Shown: positions 9,079-20,081, numbered from the stretch's first letter. The stretch: 56,928 nucleotides of DNA from Acetobacter sacchari (GCF_017377715.1 NZ_JAFVMF010000022.1:1-56928), one strand, 5' to 3'. The notes: generated from the sequence alone by a model not told the origin. Program-made: numbers and translations.

Positions 9079-9496
9079 GGCCGAGCGCCTCCTCCAGCGC
9101 AGTCCAGGGCAACGTCGCACATCGCAGACGCGACCGATGGGTCTTCAAAGGCAAAAACGCAGCCATGGACTCAGGAAGATCGTCCAGTTCCACAGATGAT
9201 CCGTTACCGAGCATGTGGTGGAACCTTCCCGCCATATCAAGAGCCTCGGACAATGTGCGCCCTTCTATCGATCCGGCCATCAGGTCGGCTGAAGCGGCGC
9301 AAATAGCACAACCCTTCGTGACATGCCGGGCGGCGGCGATGCGATCGCCGTCCACACGCACGCCCAAAGCAATCCTGTCGCCGCAGAGCGGGTTGCTCCC
9401 TGCCGCCTGAACTGTCGCGTCGGCGAGTTCTCCCGCATGACGCGGTTCGCGCGCCCGACGAACGATCAGTGAGTCGTACAGCGAATCTCCGTCCAC
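9071..9496 (-). CDS. sufU: SufU-like Fe-S assembly scaffold / sulphur acceptor
   Basis: The 141-residue product is of the SufU/IscU-like fold. The three conserved cysteines are visible: NPLCGD (about residue 41), CAIC (about 66-69) and LRCATLPW (about 127), with the Asp after the first. SufU takes sulphur from the persulphide of SufS through a zinc site. It sits between sufS and sufT, with ten bases after sufS. Length and spacing of the cysteines match the family, including the insertion typical of SufU rather than IscU. Confidence 0.92.
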   Translation of the reverse strand: MDGDSLYDSLIVRRAREPRHAGELADATVQAAGSNPLCGDRIALGVRVDGDRIAAARHVTKGCAICAASADLMAGSIEGRTLSEALDMAGRFHHMLGNGSSVELDDLPESMAAFLPLKTHRSRLRCATLPWTALEEALGHD

Positions 9497-9505
9497 AGCC
9501 CGCCC

Positions 9506-10756
9506 TTAGACGAAAAAGCTGCGGATACGCCCAAGCGTCTCCACCAGCACTGTGATTTCCGCCTCGGTCGTATACACGCCGAAACTGGCTCGCGCTGTCG
9601 CGTTGAGGCCAAGGCGCCGCATCAGCGGCTCAGCACAGTGGTGCCCCGCACGCACGGCGATGCCGTTGCGATCAAGCAGAGTCGCAATATCGTGCGGATG
9701 GACGTCTTCCATCGTAAACGACACCACGCCCCCACGATCCGCCGGACGACCGACGATCCTGAGGCCCGGAACCTCCGGCAGCACTCGTAAGGCGTGCGCC
9801 GTCAGCGCCGCCTCATGAGCAGAGATGGCGTCCAAACCCACGCCCTCGACCCAGTCGATCGCAGCACCCAACCCGACAGCCTCGACAATGGCGGGCGTGC
9901 CAGCCTCGAACTTCGCCGGCGGAGGCGCCCAGGTCGAATGTTCGAACGTGACTGTCGAAATCATGTCGCCGCCGCCCATGAACGGCGGCATTTCCTCCAG
10001 CAACTCCCGGCGCGCCCAAAGCGCCCCGATCCCGCTCGGGCCGTACAATTTATGCCCGGTGAACACATAGAAATCCGCGTCGAGCGCACGCACGTCCACG
10101 CGACGGTGCACCACGGCCTGACTGCCGTCGAACAGGATTTTCGCGCCCGCCGCATGCGCCATGTCCGCCAGACGCCGCGCAGGCGTCACAGTCCCGAGCA
10201 CGTTCGACATGTGCGTGATTGCTACGAGAGCAACCTTTCCGTCGGACAGCAGGTCTCCAAACGCCTCGATATCGAGATCACCGTCATCGGTAACAGGCGC
10301 AACGCGCAGTTCTACGCCCACACGATCGCGCAGCAACTGCCACGGGACGATGTTCGAATGATGCTCCATCTCGGAGATCAGAACGGCTTGTCCGGGCTTC
10401 AACAGAGAGCCGTACGAATAGGCGACCAGATTGATCGCCTCCGTGCTGTTGCGTGTGAAGACGATCTCCTCGCGCGCATTAGCGCCGAGCAGCGTCGCCA
10501 CCCGACTGCGTGCGATCTCGTACGCTTCGGTGGCCCGCTCGCTCATCCAGTGCAGGCCGCGATGGATGTTGGCATATTGCGTACGCATCATCGTCGACAT
10601 CGCATCGATGACGGCGTCGGGTTTCTGCGCTGAAGCCGCGCTGTCGAGAAACACCAGCGGCTTTCCATGCACAGTTTCCGAAAGGATCGGAAACTGGGCG
10701 CGCAGATGCGAAAGGTCCGCCACGTTCTTCGTATCGAGCGTCGTGTCTCCTATCAT
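9506..10756 (-). CDS. sufS: Cysteine desulfurase SufS
   Basis: This 416-residue class V PLP enzyme releases sulphur from cysteine as a persulphide for Fe-S assembly. It has the early motif LVFLDSAASAQKP, the PLP-lysine motif FTGHKLYGPSG, and the active cysteine in RAGHHCAEPLM near residue 370, characteristic of group II (SufS) desulfurases. The ATG overlaps the sufD stop as ATGA, so translation is probably coupled. Length is normal for the family. Confidence 0.96.
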   Translation of the reverse strand: MIGDTTLDTKNVADLSHLRAQFPILSETVHGKPLVFLDSAASAQKPDAVIDAMSTMMRTQYANIHRGLHWMSERATEAYEIARSRVATLLGANAREEIVFTRNSTEAINLVAYSYGSLLKPGQAVLISEMEHHSNIVPWQLLRDRVGVELRVAPVTDDGDLDIEAFGDLLSDGKVALVAITHMSNVLGTVTPARRLADMAHAAGAKILFDGSQAVVHRRVDVRALDADFYVFTGHKLYGPSGIGALWARRELLEEMPPFMGGGDMISTVTFEHSTWAPPPAKFEAGTPAIVEAVGLGAAIDWVEGVGLDAISAHEAALTAHALRVLPEVPGLRIVGRPADRGGVVSFTMEDVHPHDIATLLDRNGIAVRAGHHCAEPLMRRLGLNATARASFGVYTTEAEITVLVETLGRIRSFFV

Positions 10757-12102
10757 TCCGAGGCCTCCCCGGCAGTTTGTTCCAGGATCTGCTCTCGTCC
10801 GATCCGCAGCGAAAGCGCAGCGCCGAGCGCTGTGTCAAGAAGCGCTCGCCCAGCCTCGTCCTCATGCAGGTCAAGCACTTCGAGCAGAAACGCCTCGACC
10901 AGAATGCGCCGCGCCTGCGCTTCGGGCACACCACGGCTGCGCAGATAGAACAACTGCTCGTCGTCCAGCGCGCCGACCGTAGCGCCGTGGCTGCACTTGA
11001 CGTCATCGGCGTAAATCTCAAGTTCCGGCTTGGCGTCGATCTCGGCGTGCGGCGACAGCAGCAGCGCCTGGTTCATCTGATAGCCATCAGTTTTCTGAGC
11101 AATCTGATGAACGTGCACCTTGCCCTGAAACACGCCGCGCGCGTGATCGGTCAGCACATTGCGGATCGTCTGCCGGGAAATGCAGTCGGGCGCCGCGTGC
11201 GTGATGACGCTCGTGATGTCGCCGACCTGTTTCTCGCCCAGCAACTGTGCGCCGTTTACATGGACAGCCGCCTTCGCACCGGAGAGACGCGCGTGGACCT
11301 CATGCCGCGCAAGATCGGCGCCAAGTCCCAGCGTGAAGCTGTCATAGGCGCCGCGCGTTGCAATATTGGCGTAAACCGTGGCGAGATGCGTCGCCCCGGC
11401 CGCTTCTTTCTGCACCTTCACATGCGTGAGCTTCGCGCCCTCCCCGACACTGCAGGTCAGGACAGGATTGTGAAAATACGTTACCGCGCTGGCGTTATTT
11501 CCACTCGAAACGGCGACTTCGATCAACTCCAGCGACGCGCCCGTCCCGAGAGAAACGCTATGTCGAGGATGGAAAGAAACGGTCTCCTCACCCGCGAATG
11601 CGACCGATACGAGAACGATCCGCCCTACGGCCGCGCCTTCCGCCACCGACAGGCGCACGCCATCCGTCGCAAGCGCCGTGTTCAGCGCCACGAGAGGCTC
11701 GCGCTCCGGCGTCGCAAGCGCGTCGAATTCCGGCGACGCCAAGAAGCGTTCGAACATCACGCCCTCTGGCAGGGCCACGCCATTCGCTGGCGACGACAGT
11801 TCTGGCGCAAATCTTCCGTTGACCAAGACAAGACGCGGCGTGGACGCCAGCAATCCGTCGCGCGGCAAGACTTCGTCGAGCGCACACCCGACAACATCAG
11901 CGTCAAAAGACGCCGCGGCCTCGCGGAACTCATGTCCCGCGAGCGGCCGCAGATGCGTGTAGCGCCACGCCTCCACGCGCGGTCCCGGAAGGCCGACGCG
12001 CCGCAGTTCTCCAACCGCCGCGTGGCGGACCGGATCTGCAATGCCGTCCAGCCGCGCCTCGAATGGCGCCAGACTGCGGCCAACAGGCGCTATCGCGTTC
12101 AT
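10753..12102 (-). CDS. sufD: SufD, Fe-S assembly scaffold subunit
   Basis: The 449-residue product has the SufB/SufD beta-helix core with the C-terminal signature DVKCSHGATVGALDDEQLFYLRSRG, in which the His and Cys are conserved, followed by the helical end. SufD forms the SufBC2D complex that assembles clusters. The N-terminal helical part differs from SufB, as usual for SufD. It overlaps sufC by four bases (ATGA) upstream and sufS likewise downstream. I find no sign of defect. Confidence 0.94.
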   Translation of the reverse strand: MNAIAPVGRSLAPFEARLDGIADPVRHAAVGELRRVGLPGPRVEAWRYTHLRPLAGHEFREAAASFDADVVGCALDEVLPRDGLLASTPRLVLVNGRFAPELSSPANGVALPEGVMFERFLASPEFDALATPEREPLVALNTALATDGVRLSVAEGAAVGRIVLVSVAFAGEETVSFHPRHSVSLGTGASLELIEVAVSSGNNASAVTYFHNPVLTCSVGEGAKLTHVKVQKEAAGATHLATVYANIATRGAYDSFTLGLGADLARHEVHARLSGAKAAVHVNGAQLLGEKQVGDITSVITHAAPDCISRQTIRNVLTDHARGVFQGKVHVHQIAQKTDGYQMNQALLLSPHAEIDAKPELEIYADDVKCSHGATVGALDDEQLFYLRSRGVPEAQARRILVEAFLLEVLDLHEDEAGRALLDTALGAALSLRIGREQILEQTAGEASE

Positions 12103-12869
12103 GCCGCCTCCGCCAGGAACGACGCGTAACCCTGCACGTCGATTTCCTTCGCAAGTTCTGCGCCGCCGCTGTGAACGATGCGGCCACGCGCCATCACGTG
12201 AACACGGTCGGGGTTCAGATAATCCAGCAGGCGCTGGTGATGCGTGATGACCAGCGCCGAGAATGTCGGAGACCGGAGCGCATTCACGCCGTCGGCAACG
12301 ATACGCAGGGCGTCGACGTCCAGACCGCTGTCCGTCTCGTCAAGAATGGCGAGGCTGGGCTGCAACATCGTCATCTGCAGCACTTCGTTGCGCTTCTTCT
12401 CTCCACCGGAGAAGCCGACATTGACGTTGCGCTTCAGCATCTCGTCAGACATGGAGAGCTTCTTCGTCGCCGCGCGAACGGTTTTCAGAAACGCTACGGC
12501 GTCGAGTTCCGCATCGCCCCGCGCGCGACGCACGGCATTCACCGCCGTGCGGAGAAAATTGGCGTTGTTGACGCCGGGAAGCTCGATCGGCGCCTGAAAG
12601 GCGAGAAACACGCCAGCCGCCGCGCGCTCTTCCGGCTCCATCGCCAGCAGGTCCTGCCCCTTGAAGGACACGGAACCAGAGGTCACCTCGTAGTCCTCAC
12701 GCCCGGCGAGGACATAGGACAGCGTCGACTTGCCCGATCCGTTCGGCCCCATGATCGCGTGGACTTCGCCAGGAGGAATGACCAGATCCACGCCACGGAG
12801 AATTTCCTTCGGCGCGCCATCGGCGTCGATTCTGGCGTGCAGACCGGAAATGTTCAGAAAATCACTCAT
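12099..12869 (-). CDS. sufC: SufC, ABC-type ATPase of Fe-S assembly
   Basis: The 256-residue ATPase contains Walker A GPNGSGKSTL, the Q-loop (FLAFQAPIELPG), the ABC signature FSGGEKKR and Walker B LAILDETDSGLD, followed by the H-loop (VITHHQRLLDY). SufC binds SufB and SufD and powers the conformational change in the scaffold. ATG at 12869 has GGGAG seven bases upstream; a longer frame adds 13 residues that are not family-like. It is separated from sufB by a 97-base gap with a hairpin. Confidence 0.97.
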   Translation of the reverse strand: MSDFLNISGLHARIDADGAPKEILRGVDLVIPPGEVHAIMGPNGSGKSTLSYVLAGREDYEVTSGSVSFKGQDLLAMEPEERAAAGVFLAFQAPIELPGVNNANFLRTAVNAVRRARGDAELDAVAFLKTVRAATKKLSMSDEMLKRNVNVGFSGGEKKRNEVLQMTMLQPSLAILDETDSGLDVDALRIVADGVNALRSPTFSALVITHHQRLLDYLNPDRVHVMARGRIVHSGGAELAKEIDVQGYASFLAEAA

Positions 12870-12938
12870 ACCATGGCTCCCGGAGCGATCGTCTGGCCAA
12901 GACGCCACGACGATAACCTATCCCTACTACGTTGCTTC

Positions 12939-12959
12939 GCGACCGCCCGGAGCGGTCGC
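12939..12959. promoter_or_regulatory. Hairpin between sufB and sufC
   Basis: GCGACCGC at 12939-12946 pairs perfectly with GCGGTCGC at 12952-12959 over a five-base loop. It lies just after the sufB stop within the operon, where all other genes are tightly packed or overlapping. It may protect the sufB mRNA end, mark a processing site or give partial termination. Confidence 0.55.
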
Positions 12960-12966
12960 CCGATTT

Positions 12967-14457
<1,491 letters not shown>

Positions 14458-14462
14458 CTATC

Positions 14463-14963
14463 CTATCCTCCCACCGCGCCGGTAAAATCGGCCACTCTGC
14501 CGCGCGTCGCGGCCATATCTGCACATGCTTCGTCTGACTTCACGCGCGCGCCGCGCGTCCGCCCGCTGGTCTCCGCCATACGGGCGAGGGAGATGCCGGA
14601 CAAGGCTTCGTGAATCGCGTCATTCACCGGATCCCAGCAGCCATAAAGCGCGCAATCCGGTCCGACCTCACACCCCGCTCCACCGTTTACGCAAGCTGTC
14701 AGGGAGATCGGACCATCGATCGCAGCAATAACGCGCGCGACGGAAATCTCCTCAAGCGGCGCCGCCAGCCGATACCCGCCGCGAGCGCCCCTCTGGGAGG
14801 CCAGCAAACCGTCTCCCGCCAGCGTTTTGAGGACTTTCGCTACAGTCGGCTCCGGCACGCCAGTTTCCGCCGACAACGTGGACGACGTCACGACGCCATC
14901 CAGTCGCCCCAGCTCGACGAGCGTCCTGACGGCGTAATCGGTTAGTTTCGACAGCCTGAACAT
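14463..14963 (-). CDS. Rrf2-family SUF operon regulator
   Basis: The 166-residue product is an Rrf2-type transcription factor of the SUF-associated subgroup. It begins MFRLSKLTDYAVRTLVELG with a winged helix, has the recognition helix near PTVAKVLKTLAGDGLL and RGARGGYRL, and a cysteine cluster CVNGGAGCEVGPDCALYGC that probably binds an Fe-S cluster and senses its supply. ATG at 14963 has AGGTGA seven bases upstream. As first gene of the suf operon it likely represses its own promoter. A C-terminal extension of about 25 residues is not family-typical. Confidence 0.92.
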   Translation of the reverse strand: MFRLSKLTDYAVRTLVELGRLDGVVTSSTLSAETGVPEPTVAKVLKTLAGDGLLASQRGARGGYRLAAPLEEISVARVIAAIDGPISLTACVNGGAGCEVGPDCALYGCWDPVNDAIHEALSGISLARMAETSGRTRGARVKSDEACADMAATRGRVADFTGAVGG

Positions 14964-15000
14964 ACGAAGGTCACCTGCTGAAACGGCGTCGCCACCATTA

Positions 15001-15017
15001 AGGACCAAATCAGTCCT
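15001..15017. promoter_or_regulatory. Inverted repeat upstream of the Rrf2 gene, candidate operator
   Basis: AGGAC and GTCCT form a perfect inverted repeat with a seven-base spacer, 38-54 bases upstream of the Rrf2 start. Its place fits autoregulation of the suf operon, but the sequence is not a known consensus that I can confirm. Confidence 0.35.
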
Positions 15018-15106
15018 GTTTCAACGAGACAGATGCTTCGCCGACCTCGATCCGTCAAGGGGGCACACCATTACGTGACGCGCCCTGAACGGTACCACAG
15101 CAGGCT

Positions 15107-17971
15107 TTAGCCGAACGCGCCCACATTATGCGCGATGGCCACGCTGATCTCCCGCACGATATCGAACATCGCGCGCATGGGGCGGAAAATGTAGTCGTGC
15201 TCATAGGTATAGGCGTTTTCCACCTGCGGCCCGGCGGGTTCGTGGAAATCGAATTCCGGCGCACGATCTCCCCGAGGAAACACGGCATCCAGTTCGCGAA
15301 GCACTGACGGAATTTCAAGGCAGAGTATCCGCCGCATCATGACGTCGCGCGTGAAAGCGCCACGCGGCATGAAGAACGGGATCTGCGTCGCCAGAAGCCA
15401 GATGCGCTCGATCATCGCGATCCTGATCGCATGCAACCCGCGTTCGGTCGCGCTCATGGACGGCGCATCCGGCCATGCCGCACGCAACGCCAGATGGTCG
15501 GCCTGAATACGCCGGAACATCGACTGCGTGTCGGCCCAGAAATCGAGTTTCTCCAGATCGTGCATCACCGCGAGATAGGGTCCGCGTCGTGCAGCCTCAT
15601 CCTCCGCTGTCGCACGATCCAGCCAGTACCCCGGATCAAGCAGAGAGATCACGCTGCGCAAGACCTGATCGTCCGAATGCGCCAGCGCGTGCGCCGCGAA
15701 ATCCAGCGCACGGTGAAAACGCGGACTGCCGTCGCGAAAGGAGTCGAACGTCTCCGGATGCCGATGCGCCGCCGACCCCAGCCCCTGAATGGTGTTGGCG
15801 CACCAGCCAAGCTGCTGAAGAATCGCGTTGTTGGGGATTGCGCGCAACTGGCTCGGGTGCGTGATGCGCGGGGTCGCCCCGCCGCCCTCGCTCTGCCGGG
15901 CTGCCGGACGCGAGCCTGTCTTGTCGATCAGCGACGGACCGAACGCCCCGAGCAGGTCCGCGTAGCCCGGATCGTCCACCAGAGACGTCATGCCCTCGGC
16001 GATGGTGGAGAAAAAATCGGCCGAGAAATCAGGTTCGTCATAAACCGGATCCCGCTCCCGACGCGGCGGCGTAAAGACATGTTCCGCGATGGTCGCGATG
16101 CAGGCCCCCGCCAGTTCGGGGGTGCCGAACAGCAGATAGCCGTCGCCGCCCTGGAAAGCGCTCTCCTCCCGATATCGCAGCCCCAGCTCCGCGAAACGTG
16201 CGCGAACATGCGGCGGCGAGAGATAATCGAGCCTGTCCGACAGCCTGAACGGATGCGCGCCACGCCCGATGCTTTCGCCGTGGGTGTCGAACAGGATGAC
16301 CTCGACGTCATGCAGATCCCATTTCTGCAGAAGATCCGCGATCTTCAGACGAAGGCGTTCGATCAGGTACGTCGCGGCGAGTTGCCCGACATAGCGGCCT
16401 GAGTCGGAATATCCGAACTGAAGGCTCATCTTCCCGGTCTGGCGCAGGTAATCGCGCCAGTGTGGCGAACGCAGCGCCTCCTCGACGATCTGCGCTCCAC
16501 CCATCAGGGCCTCTCGCGTTTCGAAAAGCGGCGATATCTCCACTTTGTCGGCGATGCCAAAATGCCGCGCAAGCCACAGCGCCGCCAACAGCGTGTAGCC
16601 GCTCTCCGTCTCCGCCACGAGGAAACGCACCGGCGTAGCGGTGTCCACGTGCTTGACGATCTGCGCGATGGTCATCATCAGCCGCGCCGCCGAAGCCTGC
16701 TCGACCAACAGCGCCCCAAAATCGACCGGCGTCGCCGTCACCGTGTCCAGCGCGTCGTTGATGCGCGACAGAAGCGCACGGCGGTGAGTCGGGTTGGCCG
16801 GATCGTCGGTCAGCCGCAGACGCTGACGCAGCACATTATGAATTTGGGTGGCGTTGAGCCGCGTATGGGTTTGCGCCGCCGCCATGCCGTGCGCCAGAAA
16901 CCCTGACCGCGCCACTGCGAGTCCCAGTTTCGCATCGTCCGGCGCACTGTCGATAGCGTCCTGCAGCGCGTCCGCCAGAGCCTGCGGGTCCGAGATGGCG
17001 TCAGCCGCCCGGTCGACAATCAGCGCCGCAAATTCCAGCGCCGCCGCCGGATCGGCGCTTTTCGGCGTCGCAGCGATCTGCGCCTCGACCGTGTAGATCG
17101 CACGCGAAACTCTACTGATCAGCGCCGCAGCGTCGACGCCGCTCTGCTGCACCTGCGCGCGTAGACGCTGAAGCTGGAACAGCTTCATCCGCAACCGCAG
17201 CCGCATCGTGTCCCACCAGCCAATGTCGGTGCGGCCGTCTGTGTCGTAACCCACCCAACTCGTCAGGATCAGCGGCTTCGGCGTGAGCGTCGTCCAGTTA
17301 TCGGGCCAGCGTTCGCGCGCCTCTCGCAGCAGATCCGTCACGAACGTGTCGATCGCATCCCGCCCCCGCAGGATCGCGTCGGACGCCAGACCGAACTCTT
17401 CTTCAAGCGTCGGCGGACCTGAACGCCGGTGGGTCTCGAACGCTGGAGCCGCAACCGGCGGCGTCGGCAGGGAGGCGCACTCTGCGAGCGCCGCATAGAC
17501 CGGGTTCGCCACGGCGAATGTCGGATGAGCAGTGAACACAGCCGCGAATCTTGTACGCTCGACCGCTGCGCGAAACGCGTCCAGACCGCTTCCGTCTGGC
17601 GCGGAGACCGCCTCTTCTACAATGTGGGCAGCAACCCCTGCCAGCCGTTCCGCCGTATCCGCAGCAGCCGCTCCTCCCGGATAACGGTGCAGCCGGGTGG
17701 CGCGCCGCAGGAACGCCTCGTCGCGCAGGCGCCTTACGACTTCACGCAAATCGTCCACGGAGAGACGTCCGCGATCAAGCATCCATTCAAGGCGGCTTAC
17801 CAGCGTATGGAGGCTTGGTCCTGATTTCGCCCCGGAAGTCTCATCGCCAGCGATTTGGGTCTCCCCTGCCAGCAGCGAGAACGCCGCACGCGCAGCGTCC
17901 GTCATGCCGCTATGCCCCGACAAGGTCTGAGCAGGCGGAGTCCGTGATTCGGCGGGCGACGTATCGGCCAT
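15107..17971 (-). CDS. Divergent phosphoenolpyruvate carboxylase homologue
   Basis: The 954-residue product has the length and overall line of PEP carboxylase, which makes oxaloacetate from PEP and bicarbonate. It keeps the catalytic-His motif TAHPT (about residue 147), though the usual Glu after it is Phe. The motif GYSDSxKxxG reads GYSDSGRYVG (Lys to Arg), and the loop normally FHGRGGxxGRGG reads FDTHGESIGRGAHP, so the first of its two catalytic Arg is His while the second is kept. The C terminus ends HNVGAFG instead of QNTG. Either activity is altered or this is a distinct subfamily. ATG at 17971, preceded by GAGA, is preferred to the GTG four codons upstream. It is monocistronic. Confidence 0.8.
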   Translation of the reverse strand: MADTSPAESRTPPAQTLSGHSGMTDAARAAFSLLAGETQIAGDETSGAKSGPSLHTLVSRLEWMLDRGRLSVDDLREVVRRLRDEAFLRRATRLHRYPGGAAAADTAERLAGVAAHIVEEAVSAPDGSGLDAFRAAVERTRFAAVFTAHPTFAVANPVYAALAECASLPTPPVAAPAFETHRRSGPPTLEEEFGLASDAILRGRDAIDTFVTDLLREARERWPDNWTTLTPKPLILTSWVGYDTDGRTDIGWWDTMRLRLRMKLFQLQRLRAQVQQSGVDAAALISRVSRAIYTVEAQIAATPKSADPAAALEFAALIVDRAADAISDPQALADALQDAIDSAPDDAKLGLAVARSGFLAHGMAAAQTHTRLNATQIHNVLRQRLRLTDDPANPTHRRALLSRINDALDTVTATPVDFGALLVEQASAARLMMTIAQIVKHVDTATPVRFLVAETESGYTLLAALWLARHFGIADKVEISPLFETREALMGGAQIVEEALRSPHWRDYLRQTGKMSLQFGYSDSGRYVGQLAATYLIERLRLKIADLLQKWDLHDVEVILFDTHGESIGRGAHPFRLSDRLDYLSPPHVRARFAELGLRYREESAFQGGDGYLLFGTPELAGACIATIAEHVFTPPRRERDPVYDEPDFSADFFSTIAEGMTSLVDDPGYADLLGAFGPSLIDKTGSRPAARQSEGGGATPRITHPSQLRAIPNNAILQQLGWCANTIQGLGSAAHRHPETFDSFRDGSPRFHRALDFAAHALAHSDDQVLRSVISLLDPGYWLDRATAEDEAARRGPYLAVMHDLEKLDFWADTQSMFRRIQADHLALRAAWPDAPSMSATERGLHAIRIAMIERIWLLATQIPFFMPRGAFTRDVMMRRILCLEIPSVLRELDAVFPRGDRAPEFDFHEPAGPQVENAYTYEHDYIFRPMRAMFDIVREISVAIAHNVGAFG

Positions 17972-18095
17972 AAAAAATCTCACACGCAGGAATTAGGGGC
18001 TAAGGGTTTCACGGCCACACATTCGACGCAATGCCGGAGCCACATACCAAACCGCGTTTGGGGCGCCGTTCACGGGGATGCTATCAGGCGAGGCC

Positions 18096-19388
18096 ATGAA
18101 CGCACAGACCTCACCAGACGACGAAGCACGCCGGGCGCTCATCCGGCAAAAACGTATGGCTACCGGGATGCTCGGCGGAATGGCCGCCTTGACGCTGGCG
18201 GGGTACATTCTCCCTGCACGCGGATGGCTCTCCGAATCGCTCTGGATAGACACGCTTCGAGCTGGCGGCAGGGCGGGAATTGTCGGCGGGCTGGCCGACT
18301 GGTTCGCCGTCACAGCCCTGTTCCGACAGCCTCTGGGCCTGCCCATTCCGCACACAGCGATCATTCCGGCCCAAAAAGAGCGTCTCGGGCGCGCGCTCGG
18401 ACGCTTCGTCACGACGCAGGTGCTCACGGAGGCCGAGGTTGATCGGGTTCTGTTGAACGCCGATCTCCCGGGCATCGTCGCCAGACTGCTTGCCGACCCG
18501 ACGACAGCCGAATCGCTCACGCGGGGAGCGATCGGCATGGTTCCGAATGCGCTGGAACGGCTGGAGGACGGTCGCGCCGGGGCGGCCCTGGGGCGCAGCC
18601 TGCCGGTGTTGCTCGGAGGGGGCAATCTCGCTCCAGTCATCGCGCGCGCCCTGCGTGCATTGGTGGAGAGCGAGCACCATCAGGAGGTTCTGTCTTTCCT
18701 CGTCGGGCAACTGAAATCGATGCTGCAGTCGAAGGAGGCCGCCCTCCGCGTAACGATCGAAGATCGCGTGCGCGAACAGGGCGGGCGCCTTCTCAGTTGG
18801 GCGATCGGCGGCTCGATCGCCACGAAAGTTCTTGTCGCGGCTGCCGAGGAACTCGACCGCATAAACCCACGGGATTCCGCCCTTCGCGAGGGATTCACCG
18901 CCTGGGTTCGAGCCGAAATCGACCGGATTGAAAACGACCCTGAACGCGCCGATGAACTGTCGCGCTCACTGCGCGACGTCTTCCATCACGATTCCATGGT
19001 GACATGGGGGGGCGATCTTTGGGCGCGCCTGCGCCGCATGATCATTGAAGATACCGAACGCGACAACGGCTGGATCGCCACTATCGTCCGGGAAACGTTG
19101 GCGCGTCTGGCGGTGCAGGCGGAACATGACCCGTTAATGCGCCGCCGTATCGAGGACAGCGTCCGCAAGACGGTCTGGCGCGCCCTTCCCACCCTGCGCG
19201 ATCGCCTCGGCGACTTTATCGCAACCGTGGTCGGAAACTGGGACGCGGCGGCGATCGCCGACAGGCTGGAACTGCGGGTCGGGCAGGATCTGCAATATAT
19301 CCGCATGAACGGCACGCTGGTGGGGTTCGGCGTCGGCGCCGTTCTGTCGCTCGGGTTGCGGATGGTTTTTGGCGTGGTCGGACAGTAG
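18096..19388 (+). CDS. DUF445 family membrane protein
   Basis: The 430-residue product has the DUF445 (YjiN-like) pattern: an N-terminal membrane helix near residues 22-40 (MLGGMAALTLAGYIL), the signature GGRAGIVGGLADWFAVTALFR, FGVGAVLSLGLRMVFGVVG as a C-terminal membrane helix, and a long helical middle. The family's function is not established. It is transcribed divergently from the PEP carboxylase gene, with about 120 bases between. ATG at 18096 is favoured (AGGCGAGG just upstream); an ATG at 18078 is possible. Confidence 0.85.
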   Translation: MNAQTSPDDEARRALIRQKRMATGMLGGMAALTLAGYILPARGWLSESLWIDTLRAGGRAGIVGGLADWFAVTALFRQPLGLPIPHTAIIPAQKERLGRALGRFVTTQVLTEAEVDRVLLNADLPGIVARLLADPTTAESLTRGAIGMVPNALERLEDGRAGAALGRSLPVLLGGGNLAPVIARALRALVESEHHQEVLSFLVGQLKSMLQSKEAALRVTIEDRVREQGGRLLSWAIGGSIATKVLVAAAEELDRINPRDSALREGFTAWVRAEIDRIENDPERADELSRSLRDVFHHDSMVTWGGDLWARLRRMIIEDTERDNGWIATIVRETLARLAVQAEHDPLMRRRIEDSVRKTVWRALPTLRDRLGDFIATVVGNWDAAAIADRLELRVGQDLQYIRMNGTLVGFGVGAVLSLGLRMVFGVVGQ

Positions 19389-19621
19389 CGAGTCAGTTTC
19401 GTCCCCGAAAAAAGAAACTCCTCTGCGTTCCAGACGCTTAATCGTCCAAGAGCGGGCGTTGAGCGTTTGAGGATTCGCGAATACGCCGGTTGTTGTCGTT
19501 TGGCCGAATTTTGGGAACGACCCCTCGAAGGTTATGCTTGCGCGCCAGAACGTGCCGCGCCCACGGGCGTCGAGCCGAGGTTGAGGCGGGACGGTGCGTG
19601 GCAATTGTAAGGAGTGGAATT
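19389..19621. other. Intergenic region with short inverted repeat after the DUF445 gene
   Basis: AGTTTC and GAAACT form an inverted repeat shortly after the stop of the DUF445 gene (about 19395-19418); no T run follows. The remainder leads to the strong AAGGAG ribosome-binding site of the next gene and should contain its promoter, which I could not pinpoint. Confidence 0.35.
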
Positions 19622-19978
19622 ATGAAAGCAGTTCTGTCGAAGGTCGTCCTGACCGCTACGCTCGCCATCGCGGCGCCTGCTATCGCCATATCCGGCGCTT
19701 CTTTCGCTTCGGCCGAAGAGCACCATCACCACCATCATCACCATGATGGCGAGATGTCGAAGGGCAAAACGGCCCCGACGAGCGCAACCGAAGACCTGAA
19801 CGCCCGCAGCCTGGCCGCTGCGCAGCAGGACAAGGTTCCGTCGATCGGAGCAACCGCCCCCACCGCGGCTCCAGTCGCTCCGACGGTCCCTTCTGTCGCA
19901 GCTGGAACCGGAACGGTCGCCCCGCCGGCTCCTGCGACGCCTGACGTTGCGACACCAGCGGGCGCTTCCGGCAACTAA
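19622..19978 (+). CDS. Small secreted histidine-rich protein
   Basis: The 118-residue product has a clear Sec signal peptide (MKAVLSKVVLTATLAIAAPA to about residue 31, cleavage after ASA), then a run of eight His and an Asp. The rest is rich in Ala, Pro, Thr and Val with repeated PxxP-like spacing and no Cys. It is probably periplasmic; the His run suggests binding of nickel, zinc or copper, which is inference. A strong ribosome-binding site AAGGAG lies before the ATG, and longer frames upstream are not supported. The family is unknown to me. Confidence 0.75.
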   Translation: MKAVLSKVVLTATLAIAAPAIAISGASFASAEEHHHHHHHHDGEMSKGKTAPTSATEDLNARSLAAAQQDKVPSIGATAPTAAPVAPTVPSVAAGTGTVAPPAPATPDVATPAGASGN

Positions 19979-20007
19979 GCCCATCCGGATCGCGGGATTC
20001 GGAAAGT

Positions 20008-20035
20008 GCAGGCGGCGTTTTACTCCGCCGCCTGC
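20008..20035. terminator. Strong hairpin between convergent genes, probable bidirectional terminator
   Basis: GCAGGCGGCG at 20008-20017 pairs perfectly with CGCCGCCTGC at 20026-20035 over an eight-base loop. It sits between the converging ends of the His-rich gene and the MarR-GNAT gene. No long T run follows on either strand, so it may act as a hairpin barrier rather than a classic terminator. Confidence 0.6.
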
Positions 20036-20081
20036 TTCACAGATGCGGCGATTGTATCCCGCCGGATAATTGCGACGACGC

